From Tetrahymena elliotti 4EA (taxonomy: Eukaryota > Ciliophora > Oligohymenophorea > Hymenostomatida > Tetrahymenidae), in contig JH720321.1 in assembly GCA_000231825.2 (NCBI GenBank), positions 1-64,000 of the forward strand: DNA of 64,000 bases. Reading direction: 5' to 3'. How positions within the stretch are numbered: the first letter of the stretch is position 1; each line of letters starts with the position of its first letter. Position numbers and translations under genes: made by a program. Under the pieces are notes generated by a model. The model had not been told where the DNA came from and did not search any database. It saw nothing but the letters and a program-made list of their open reading frames with translations. Shown piece after piece: positions 36,551 to 48,933 of the stretch.

Positions 36551-39334
36551 TCACAAAAATCCTTTAATTCTGTTTACTTCGTCATCGCGGCTTTTATGCT
36601 AATATTCACTGCTTTCAGAAGTATATTTATCGATAAAAAACATAATTTCATTTTAATATTTTTTTATTTTAAAATTTACTTCTAAATTTGCCTAAATCAT
36701 TTATTATTATTATTAGTTTGGTTGCTGAGGTACTTATTAATTTTACTACTCTAAAAATTCTTTTTATTCAAAATATTTTATTAATAAATAATAATTCACT
36801 TTTTTGTCAAAACCAATTGTTTAGCTTAATTGGTTTAGTTTTTCCAAAACTTCATTTGCTTTACATTCTTAAATTAGTTTCTCTAAAGACTAAATTGGAA
36901 AATTTTCTACAATAATTTATTAATTATCAACCTTTATACTCTCAATATCAAAGTTTTAGTCAAATATTTTAATAAAATCAACAAGGGCGTCCATTTTTTA
37001 CTCTAAATTTGTGTCTGAGTGTTTTTGTTTTTAGAATTTAGTTTTGAACCACCTTATTGAATTTTTTGCTTCTGTAAATTCATTTTTCAAAATTCTTATC
37101 AAACAGATATTTAATTGTGCTATTTCTTATATTTCTTATAGTTTTTTTACATAAGATTTGTATTTTTTTTGATTAATATCATCACAAGCTATTATTAAAC
37201 TTTAAGATTCATTTATTAAATTTCCCTTAACAAATGGATTGAAACTATTAAGATTTTATAAAAATATTTCACTAAAAAAGTCAAAAAAACTTTTTTTTTA
37301 AATTTTTAATTTTTAGTTAAATATTAATTTTTATATTTCAAAATCAATTTAATTGGCATATTCAAACAATTTTTTACTGTACAAAACTTCTTCATTTATT
37401 GTTAAATATATTTCCTTTTATTTGGTATAGTATTATTTATCAAAATATTCTTTACATTAAAGTACTGCCTCTCCTATAATTAATAATAAATGAGCTATTG
37501 CATCAGGTCTAAAACCACTTTCTTTAAGTATATCAATTAACTTATCATAATCTCTAATTTGAAGAATTTCACCCTCTGTTATTTTAATCAATTATTATTT
37601 TTTATCATTAAAGGGTTTTTATAGTTCTTACAAAAATGTATAATACTCTTATTCTTTATAAAGTTTTAAAGCTTTTTAATAAATATGATTCAATTTTTCC
37701 TTTTATTATTTTATTTATTTTTATTTATATAAATCGCGAACAATTTAAATTATATTTTATATTCTCTCCTGTAAGAATTAGGGAATGAATGCTAAACCAA
37801 CTAGAAAACTAATAGAATTAACCACCAAGGACTTAATTTGATTTTTTTTTATCAAATTATCAAACTCTTTCTATCTTTATAAATCATATTCATTAGAATT
37901 TTCATATCTGACCATTAACACTTATTTAATAGACTCAAAATTAATTGATTAATAAAATTAATTGTCAATTATTTAGTTAATATTTTCTATTTCATAATTA
38001 TGAGATTAATTTTACCACACTTATAATTGGTTAATATTAGTTTAATTTTCTGATTATTAATTACACTATCTACTTTTACCATTAGCTTTATTTAAAACTT
38101 TTATTGTGTCATCAAATAATTATTGTCTGTTTTAAATATTTTTATGCTTTTCAAGAGAATATAATGACCCAATAACATACAATTAAGCTAATGCATAATT
38201 TTCCATGAGGTAAAAGCATAATGAAATGTTATTTCTGATTATTATAGATTTATCAAATTATTTGGATTTATCAGCCATCTACATAGCTTTTCTGTAATAT
38301 TAGTAAGATTATTTTGCTGAAATTATTTTGGATTTTTGGATATGTTTATTATCCTCTTGTGTATCTTTCCTATAATTCTAATTTAATTTTTAACACCTAT
38401 TTGCTTCATTAAAATATTTTTAGGCTTAAATTAGTAAATTTTCAATATTTTAATCTGGTATTCTTTTTTTTATTTCTAATTCAATTTATTCATAAAAAAT
38501 TTTATTTTTATCAAATAAATTTCTCATAATTTGTTTAACTTAATGTTCTTATTCATCTTAGTAGAAATATTACTAATATTTATCAGGATGAAATATTTTT
38601 GTTATACTTGAAAATTTTATTTTTGCATCTTCAATATCAATTATATTTTTTCCATAGTATTTTTACATAAAATAAGGATCTCTATTGATATTTAATAAGA
38701 ATGAAAAGTTTAAAAAATTTATGATTTTTTCAAGTCTTAAATCTATTATTCTTAAAGTTTCTAAATCTTCAATTACTTAGGATTTTTTCTGATCGTTTTT
38801 TTATTATTGTTCTTCATTTTAGGCAAATGAGCATATAAAAAGTTAAAGATATTATTTTGTTTCATCAAATATTTTATTATTTTTCATAAATTCAATTATT
38901 GTAAATGGCTCATTGATATCAATTAACTATTAAAAAATTTATGATAAACTTAAAATATCATTTTTATTTAATGATTTTAAACTATTTATAAGATTAATTA
39001 TTTCATTTACACCCTCATTAAATTGATTATTGTTATTATTATTATTCTTTTAATTAACCTTAATAGAATATTCTAAATACTTTTCTGAGTAAAGATTCTG
39101 CTAATTTTCATACTATTTTTTTTATTTATCATTGAGTTAGGCCTTCGATAAGTATTTTTCTGCAATCAGATACTTGTAATAAGAAAATGCATCTACATCT
39201 TCTAGTTCAATAATTGGTAATAGGCTATTAAGAGATGCCTAAATCTTTAGTAAATTATCTTAAGATTAATCCTAAAGAGCTTTATCTAGCTATTCGATTT
39301 CTTTTTCGATATCAATATAAGTATTGTTTTCCAT
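36551..39334 (-). CDS. large protein with internal J (DnaJ) domain
   Basis: A single 927-codon frame runs from the ATG at 39334 to the TGA at 36553-36551 with no intron. At about residues 205-275, YYGKNIIDIEDAKIKFSSI followed by TKIFHPDKY has the helix II, HPD loop and helix III layout of a J domain, with HPD near residue 247. The rest is alpha-helical, Lys/Gln/Asn/Ile-rich and probably TPR-like or coiled. One region repeats patterns such as AKQSYQYYRKAMQMADKS and NNISLCFYLMENYALAQLY that look like tetratricopeptide helices. J proteins stimulate Hsp70 ATPase and deliver clients. The internal position and the lack of a Gly/Phe region place it with class C J proteins, specificity unknown. Confidence 0.85.
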
Positions 39335-42300
39335 TTGAATATCTTTACTTAAAAAGTACAAAGTAAATGTATTGACTGCTCTTACTATTTTTAGGTTATA
39401 TTTTTATGAATTTTTTTTAATTTTAATTTAAATATTTTTTACAAGCTTTACTGAAAGCTCTGAATTTAAAGTAAAAAATTATGGTTTTATGGATATCAAT
39501 ATTTTATAAAATAGAAAGTACAACAAGAAGTATTGTTAAACTTCTATTAACATTCTAAAGAAGAAATAAAATAGTTATTTTTATAATTATCTTTTTTTTA
39601 ATTCAAGAATAAACCACTCATTTAGTTACTTAATAATTTCAGAAATAATTAATTAAATCCAAAATTTAGTTGTTCTTACCCTATTAATTTGATGTCCAAA
39701 ATTAAAATATTTCTTCTTAGCATATGAAAATTAATATTTTTTCACAGCTTTTTAAATTAATTGAAATCATCAAACAACTATGCTAGTAAATAAAAGGAAA
39801 TTTTTTTTTTAATGTTATTTATATAAATAGACACTCTTTTTAAGAAACATTCTATTCATAAATACTCATAAATTTATTTTTTATTTACTAACAATTAATT
39901 AATTATCTATTAATAAAAAGCTATTTCCAGATTTTTAACTTTCTTTCAAAAGATGAATAAAGTTTTATATGATTTTTTATTGGATATTTGAAAATTTTAT
40001 TCTAATAGGATATATAATTACTTTTATCTTTAAGTTGCTCATAACATTTTTCATTTTTAAAAGTTAATATGGATTACTAATAGAGTTCATTGAAAATGAA
40101 ACTCAAATGACTTCAATAGCACATTAAAAATAAATTTTAGATTTGTCTTTTTCGAATAAAAGGAAACTATTCTTTTAAATTTTCAAAGATTCAAGCACAT
40201 AATGATGCTTAGCTAATATTCTCCAAAAAGTGTAGATCATTATCTTTAACATCATAAATTTGATCTAATCTTAATAATCTGTTATAAATGACAACAATAA
40301 ATTGCTATCCTTAAAATAAAAGAAATAAAAAGAGGTGATTATAAGAATCGCTCCAAGAATAAAAAAATAAAAGTGTTTTATTTTCTTAAAAATAAAATTG
40401 TGGACCTAAATAATTTAAAAATTAAATGAAGGTGTAATTTAATTAAAAATATCGTTTTTCTATATAAATAAAATATCTATTTAATGTATATATATAAATT
40501 CTTAGCCTGAATCTTGCGAAAAAAAGCTCTATGAAGATTTATTGCCAAAAGTATTTGGTAATTTGATTTTATCAAAAAGTTATAGAATTTGAATGTATTG
40601 AAAAGAACACTCAACTGTGCTGAATAGTATGGATTTAAAATTTCCCACAAATAATTTTATATATAACACTCTTTACGCTTTATAAACATTCCTTTTTCAT
40701 ATAGAATTAGGAAGTGTTTATGGTCATTTTTTTTAATTATTGTGATTATTTGTGGATTAAATAATATTAAAAGAAATTGAAGCCATAATTTAATTAAATA
40801 TATCAATTTTCTAAATAAATGAAATATGTAAATGCATAACTAAATATTCTTGGCTAGATTGACAACTTTAAAAAGTTAGTTTTTTGATATAAATTTTGAA
40901 GTAAGAAAGAGAGTGCAATAAAAAAAGATGATAAAAAATATGGTTGTAAATTCAAGGAAAAATTTCTTAGATATTAATTTATTGAAGAAACATATTCAAC
41001 TAGTCTTGAAAATCATAAATTTTTGTTCTCTCATATTTTTGTACATTTTAAAAAATATGTCTTTTATCAATTTATTATTACTTTCCTCTTAAAAATAAAT
41101 TTAAAGAAGATTTCTAATATTTAATAAAGTGTTAATTTTTATTGATTTTTCCCTTTAATTATTTTGTAAGTATTTTTTAAAAAATAAGCTTGAGCGATTT
41201 GACTCAAAAATTTGGAACGATGTTTATCCCCACAAGTAAATATTAGTAGTTCAAATAAAACAAATTTTATATATTTATTATGAGGTTTATTAAGATTTTT
41301 TTCCAGATTGATTTTATTTCTAATTTTTAATGGATAGAGTGTCAAATTTCTATTTTTTATACAAAATCAAAATCTAGGTACTTCTAAGAAGGGTTTGAGA
41401 AAAAGAAGATGATTATTGGAGTTTAGAATTTAAAAAATAATACTCTTGTACAAAAATTTTCATGCTACATTAACATTTATTTTGTAAATTTAAAGTAATT
41501 AAATCTCTATGAGCTATTAATTTTTTTAAATAAAACAATAATTAAAAAGAAAAGTAAAGTTCCTTCTTAAAAAAAATATTAAATTGAAAATTTCCTTTTT
41601 AAGTATTTAGAAAATATAAATTGGAGGGAAACAAAAGAAATAGATATTATCATTTTTTAATTATAAAAACAAAAAAATGTTATTATTTCAATTCAAAAAA
41701 AGTACAAAATTAAATTTGTTGTGAAATACAATACTTCATATCTAATAAAATTATAATTAATATTAAGAGATATTTAAATGCTTTTTTATTTGTTTGTATA
41801 AGATGCATAAAAAATCTTAAATGTTAAATATGATTCCCTCTAATTTAATATCAATCAATTTAAAAATGTTAAATGAATTAATGTTACATAAAACTATTAT
41901 TAAAGAACTAAATAATTTTAATTTGTTATTTGTTGATAAATATTCATTAGCAAGATATTTTTATTTCTAAAAAATTAGATAAAACTAAAATAATTTTTTT
42001 TTATTTTTAAAAAAGTCCTAAAAATCCTCTGGCTTCTTGGTTTTAGTTATAATATGATAAGAAAAGCCTAAAATTACAAAACTAAGAAAAGGGAAATACA
42101 AACTAAAACAATAATAATAATAAATTTATTCTTCATTAATATTATCAAATTAAAATTGAATCCTTTTCCAACTTTTAACAAAATAAGATTTTATTTCTTT
42201 TATGCAGTATTTTATCGAGAACAACAAAAAGTTAAACTAAATTTATTTAACTAGTTATTTTTTTATGCTTCTAATCATTAAAAAATTAATCTTAAGTTGT

Positions 42301-42898
42301 TTATAATTTAATATTTGGAGTATTCAAAATGACCTAATTTTAAATTTATTAATTTAAATCTAAAAAAAAAGTAGTAAAATAAATTAATGAAATTAAAGAA
42401 GTCTTAAATTTATACTTAATTTAATATTTTATTTATTTTTGCTATTAAAACTATACTTTTTTTTAGAAAAATAATTAACATATAAATGGCCTCAATGATT
42501 CTTACAATATATATAAGTTTTTATGTATGTTATAGTGGCATGTAATTTAATTTGAAAAGTTAACAGTAATGCTTTACTAATTAATGATTGATAGATTTCA
42601 TATAATTGTGATAGAAAATATATTATGATGTTTTTAATTAAGTTAGAAAAAGAATAAATATAATAAATGAATGAACGATTGTTTGGAAGAATAATTAATT
42701 GAAAGAATTTTTTGAAAATTTAATGTAGTAAAGTGAATAGTTTAAATTCTTTAAAGGATAATAAATTAATTAAATTTCTAAGTTAGTATTAAAGGTTTTT
42801 ATAGTTAAATTTTACAATTAGCAAGCATACTAACATATACAAAAATAGAATATTAACTAGGTCATTAAAACAAACTCATTTAATAAAAGATACATATT
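39335..42898. other. 3.5-kb gene-free A+T desert
   Basis: This divergent gap between two gene starts is the longest empty stretch of the window. A/T words dominate and no frame with amino-acid composition like the neighbouring genes was found on either strand. No tRNA, repeat array or conserved box stands out. Confidence 0.6.
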
Positions 42899-45800
42899 AT
42901 GCTAGCTAATAAAAATTAAAGAGTTTCTGGATATAATCAGTCAGCTATAAATTCTTACTTACAACCATATTAGCAGCAGTATTCTTCTGCAAACCAAAAT
43001 AACCTTGGTACATAATTATAATAAAAAGATAATAATAGAGGAAGCCTCTAAAAGGCCATTTCCCCAACTAGAAATTCTACTCATAAACAGTATGCGTCTT
43101 TTAAATAGAATTCGAAAAACTAGAGTCATAATAGCTTTAAGGAAGATAATAGTGTAAATAGTAAAATAGGCACTTCTTCATCTTTACTGAAAAATGGAAA
43201 TGGGATTATAGGAGGCGGTTAATATGATTTAAATAAATCTAAAGGTGAAAATTCTTTATCACCTTGTGTAAAGACAACAAATATATAAAGAAATGGACTC
43301 ATATCACCTTAGCTAATGAAGCAATCAACTTAAAGCTTATCATATTTGATTAATAAAGGGAAGGATTCTAAATCAACAGATCCTTAAACTAGTTAAAGTT
43401 ATCTAAAGGACACTCAGTAAAAACAAATACAAAAAGTGGAGCGTAGCAACATATACCAAACACCTTAATAGGTATCTAAAACAAACATTTAGAGTGGAAT
43501 TAATGAAATAGGAATTTAATCATAGCAACAATATTCATAGAACTCTGCATATAGAAATAATTAAACTTCAACATCACCAAATTTGAATTATAGTCATATT
43601 GTTAACAATAATAATCAGTAAACTCCATCAAATTATAATAAGAACATTTGTACTATCAATTTGTGCGATAAACAAGACTTATTTTAGAATATAAATTTAG
43701 TATGCAACTAAAATAATAAGAATATAAATGATATGAATAGTAATAAGGTTGATTTTAATCATAATAACTCTTCAAGGTCTCCTTCAAATTATTAATCAAG
43801 CAATTCTAACAGCACCTAATAAAATAGCAATAAAATTATGATTCAGCCTATTTCCAAATAATCTTCTTCTGCTGTTAATACTGAAAATGGATTATTAAAA
43901 TAAACATAACAATAGCAATTACAAGCTTCAAAGAATTATTTTGGTTATTTAAGAAGTGGTTCTTAATAGTAAAACTAAAGTTCTGTCAGAAATGTTCTTT
44001 AACAATAATAATAGTAAAGTTGTAGTTCTGATGCAAAGTTCAACTTATAATAGAAAACTAAATACATAGATTTGCAATCAACAGCCTAGTAAAAAAAATA
44101 AACCCAACAACAACATTAAAATCCACAATAATTAACTTAGTAGTAACAAATACAGTAGATATAATCTTACTTAAATCAATCTAATAAAACAGATTAATCC
44201 TCTGTAAACCCTTTTAATAATATGTCAAATAATTCTATTCTTTTATCTAAAAGTTCTCAAAATGGATTTGGTAGTATTGTAAGCAATCCTTAATTCAATA
44301 TGGTTACAAGTAGCCAAGAAAGTGAGAAAGACCTTAATCTTAAAAAGCTAAATAATGCATTGAGTTCAAACTCTGTTACATCCAGTAAATCGAGTGTTAA
44401 TGCACACCCAATAGGTTACCTTCAAAAATAGGATTCTAATCATCTAAAGAATTAACTTTAATTAACTGAAAGCAGAAGCATTGATTAAGGTTTGATTGGA
44501 AGTGATTCTTAGAAGAGACTCAATGTTGCCTCATCTATTAACCATGAGTAATAGTCACCAACAATAGTGCAACTTAAATGTGATTTACAATAGAAATCTT
44601 CTTCTTCTTAAAGCCCTTTTAGAGATTCTAAATAGCATCTAAATGTTTTGTAAGAGTGTGATCCAAACATAAATTAAATTTGCTTTGTTTGCAAAACTAA
44701 AAATGCAAATTATTAAATTAATTAATCAGATTTATCTAAATAGTATTATTGTTCAAAATGCGGGCCTGAACCATCAAAATTTAATTCTAATTCTTCTTAC
44801 CCAATAACAAATAACTCTATAAGCACAGGCATAGGTGGTAGTGCTGCAGAATCTTATCTATCCCCTCAAAAAATAAACATCACTTCCACACCCATAAATC
44901 TGTAAACTATTGACCTCAGAACAGATCTCACTACCCACTCTCCAGCAACCAGCATATAAAACGAATCCACCAAAAAAGGCTAAACTGAAGTATTATAATA
45001 GCACTAATTCTAAAATTTTGCAAACATTAAAACAACAACAACAAACTACATAAATTAAGTTATTCCTTTAGAATAAAAATCTTCTGAATTCTAAATACCC
45101 CACCAAACTCAATACGTTAATAACAAAGTTGAATTAAAATAATTTGCAAATATCCCTTCATATACTCCCTTAAGCATTGTAAACACAAGCAATCAAGCTA
45201 CTTAAAAACCATTTTAAAATGATGATTAATAAAAGCCAAATGTAAATTAATAATTTTAATAACCATAGCAATAACCAATTAACAATAATCATAATCTAAA
45301 TTAACCTATTATGAATGGATACATTTAAGATAAATAAGGCAACAATAACTCATAACCTATTTCTTAAGCTCTTAGTGAATTTAAGACATAGGTAGCATAA
45401 ACTTTTGATAATATTTAGACTTTAAATCATTAAGGAAGCAATTTTTCATTATAAGATGCATAAAACAACTTTTAGTAACAAATAAGCAACAACAACAATA
45501 ATTAAAATGCTATTTTTGAAAAATAAAATTAAATACAAAGTAGCCCATAATCTGGAGAAATAAATAAATTTTAATAAAATATTTATCAAATTACTGAAGG
45601 GATGGGAGAGGAAGAGAAAATAAAAAGAAAAAAATTAAATGATTTTTAGTCAAAATTATTTAGAGTAAAAAATGATTTTGATTAATTGTAAAAATAATTC
45701 TATGAAAAGAATGATTCTTTGATTTAAGAATATCACAAAAACATAGAGAGTGTTGACTATATTTAAAAGTCTCTTGTTAATGTTATTGAGGAAGTAGCAT

Positions 45801-47413
45801 CTCGCTAGAAAGAAGTCATGCTCAATAATTTCAATGATAATTTAGCAAAATACAAAAACAGTAAATTTGAGATACAATAAATTTTAAATTATCTGAATTG
45901 CACTGAGAATGATTTGATGAGTAACTTTGATTCTATATTAAGAGATATGGATATAGATAGTTTAGATGATATCATTGGCTAATACAATCTAATTATTTAG
46001 CAATATGAAGAATCAAGGACAAAGAAATTTTTAAATTAGATGTTTAGTGTTTAGTAATTAAAATATGCAAATGACAGCAATTAATTGGCTAATGTCTCTT
46101 TGAAAATTTCAGATGCCTTAAATCATCTCTTAACAATTGTTTCATTTTCTTAAAATATACAGAAAAACTAAGTAAATGGAAATTAAACTCTTTATGGTAC
46201 AACTGATCCTAATGCTAAAGCATAATAATTTTAATTATAGTAGAATAGCTTTATCAATTAATAGCCTAAATCTATTTATGTGAGTTTTGAAAACAGAGAT
46301 ATATTCTAAAGTGCTGCACACAGTACTACCGATTAGCACCATCCTGAGACCTAGCCCTAATCTCCTTCATTTAAAGGGACATTGTCTCAATAAAATTAAC
46401 TTAATATGTTATAATCACAATAAAATGGGTTTTAATTTCTAACTTTCAAAGAAATAATAAACAATGAAGAACAATAAATGTAAAATTATAAAAATTAAAT
46501 GCAATCTAGTTAGCAAAACTCACAAAATAATAATTTAATCATAAGTAAGCATTTTTATTCAAGCAATGGTGATTTTATCTAAAGGTCATCCTTTGGAAGT
46601 GAAAATAACAAGCAAGAACAAATTGATTCACCTTTATAAACAAAACCCTCACAAATTCCAAATTATTATTCTGCATTTTAGAGTTCTCCAAAGCAAGTTT
46701 TATTGACAATGGAAGATGAAGATTCAAGCAAAAAGGGGAATTATTATTCAAATCAAAATTTAAATACCTAAGGAATCCAAGGAGTCATAGCATAAACATA
46801 ATTACAATAATAATGTTAGAACATTCATTTGTAGAGTAATGGCGTTGCTAATTATTAAAATAATGGACAAGCATAAAATTTATTATAAAGTCCTTAACAA
46901 AACAGTTAATTATAATAAGATGTAGAAATTAAAAAAATAGAAGATTTAAGAGTAAGCAACTAAAAACTTTAACTTGAAGGCTTAGATGTTAATTCTGCAT
47001 AATCTCAAACTAATAAGATAATTTATAGAAGCTAAGAAAACCCCTTCAGTAAAATCAACAGCACTGTTAAAAACTATAATAATGAAGCAAATAATCTAAG
47101 TTCTAACTCTTAGAACTATGGATTACAAAGTGAAAATCAATCAATAGATTTAATTTTTAACTAATCAACAACCACAAGTGCCTCTAATAACAATAATAAC
47201 AGTAACCATAATCATAGTCTTTTGTTTAAAAATAAGCAAAAGTATAATGAACTTCTCTAAAAAATCCAAGTCAATCAATCTCAAACTGAAAAGCTTTGCA
47301 CTGATGTGTTGAGTTCTGGATAAAACTTTAAATTTTCATAGCTAGAAGAAAACGCTCCTAACTCTTAGCCTTAAGTAAATCAATCGCTTCAATCAGGTTT
47401 CATCAAAAAATGA
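42899..47413 (+). CDS. Q/N/S-rich protein with CxxC pairs and coiled coil
   Basis: A single 1504-codon frame runs from the ATG at 42899 to the TGA at 47411 with no intron. Most of the protein is Gln/Asn/Ser-rich low complexity with many polyglutamine runs (TAA/TAG/CAA codons). Two ordered islands stand out. The first, at about residues 593-620, has CFVCKTKNANY and YYCSKCGPEP, two CxxC pairs that likely bind zinc (B-box or A20-like small finger). The second, at about residues 900-1050, is a charged coiled coil: EEEKIKRKKLNDFQSKLFRV, later SRQKEVMLNNFNDNLAKYK. A zinc finger followed by a coiled coil recalls TRIM/B-box proteins, but no RING is seen. Prion-like composition suggests condensate or scaffold behaviour (inference). 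Confidence 0.83.
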
Positions 47414-48933
47414 ATACATATTAATAAAATTAAGCTTCTCTAATTTAAATATCTAACTAAATAATAAATATAAATTATATATATAAATTAATCTAAAATT
47501 ATTAACATTAATTTTCCACATACCCTATCAAAAAATAAAACAATTTTAGATAAATACTATTTAGCAAAATTGCAATAAAATTGTATCAATCAACCCATAA
47601 TTTTATTTGTTTAAATATTTTTTAATATTATATTTAGTCTTACTTTTGTGTATATTATTTCTTCCTTCAAAACTGTTTTTAATTTCATTCAACCTCCTAA
47701 ATTTATAATAATTATTGCTATTTAACACAATTAAAACAATTTTACTATATCTATTTTTAGGTACTTACTTAAATGCTTTATGTAAGAATTATCACAAAAA
47801 TATAAATTTTTTTCCAAACTCACAAATCACTTTGTAAAAGATATTAAATTTAGGTAATTATCTTTCCTTAAAAATCTTTACAAGATAAATTTGTCAAAAA
47901 AAAAAATAAAAAGATATCCACAAAGATTTTCTATCTCTATAAAAGAAAATTAAGCTGATTGAGTGTTTTCAATTAATTATTAAACAGTTCATAAAATCAA
48001 CTTATTAATCAGTAAATAATTTGTAATTTTTTTTTTTAATTTAATTTCTTTTGAAATGATTTAATTTCTATAAAACAAAAAACGTTAAATATTAATTTGA
48101 CAAGCTTATGGCTAAAATAATTGTAAACTAGCAGAAAAATAAAAGTATTAATTGCTTTTTAAGTTTGCTTTTTTTTTCTTGCAAATTTAAAGAAAAAATT
48201 TTTTAACTGACTTTAGCATATTATCAAAGTAATTAGCATATATTTTTCTTTTTGCTTTTCATTTAAATCAGTATCAAAAAAGATAAAAATAAGAAAGTTT
48301 TTGATTAATTTAAAAATCTAAATAAATCAATTAAATCTTATCATTCAATTTATAATAAAAAAAATTGTTTGAATTTTTCTAAAAAATAAACATTTAAAAG
48401 TTAATTTATCAATTTATATTTTTATTTACGATTTTAGTCAAATTTTACTATTAAATATAGTACGATTTTAGATATTTTTGTATTTCTTTTTTGGTTTAGG
48501 AGTATCTTTTGATAGAAATATTTCTCTTTTATAGAAAATTAATATATCAAGAATATAATCAAATTAATATATTATTAGGTCATTGTTTAAATATCTTCTT
48601 CTTCACTACTTTTTGTTTTTTTTTTCCAGTTAAGATACTTTTTATAATCTTGATGGGTTTATTCGTTCTTTGAAAGAGTGACTTATTTTCTGATAAATAA
48701 AAGGGATTTCACTATATAAAGCAAAGAAGTAATAATGGATTCTCTTAAATTAATTTACTGTTTATTTTTAAAAGGAGATAAATCAATTAACTAGTAAATA
48801 AATAAATTGTTAATTATACTATTGATAAGAAGAAAGGTTTTTTGGTAATTAGTATTTTCAAAAATAATAACTTAAGTTAAGAATTTATACAAGAAATTTG
48901 AAAAAGTTGTTATCAATAATAGGGTAGAATAAT
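47414..48933. other. non-coding spacer
   Basis: This is a 1.5-kb tandem (+ to +) gap. It is A+T rich with T runs, and no supported gene was found. A short frame from an ATG at 48734 runs into the next gene in the wrong phase and was rejected. Confidence 0.6.
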
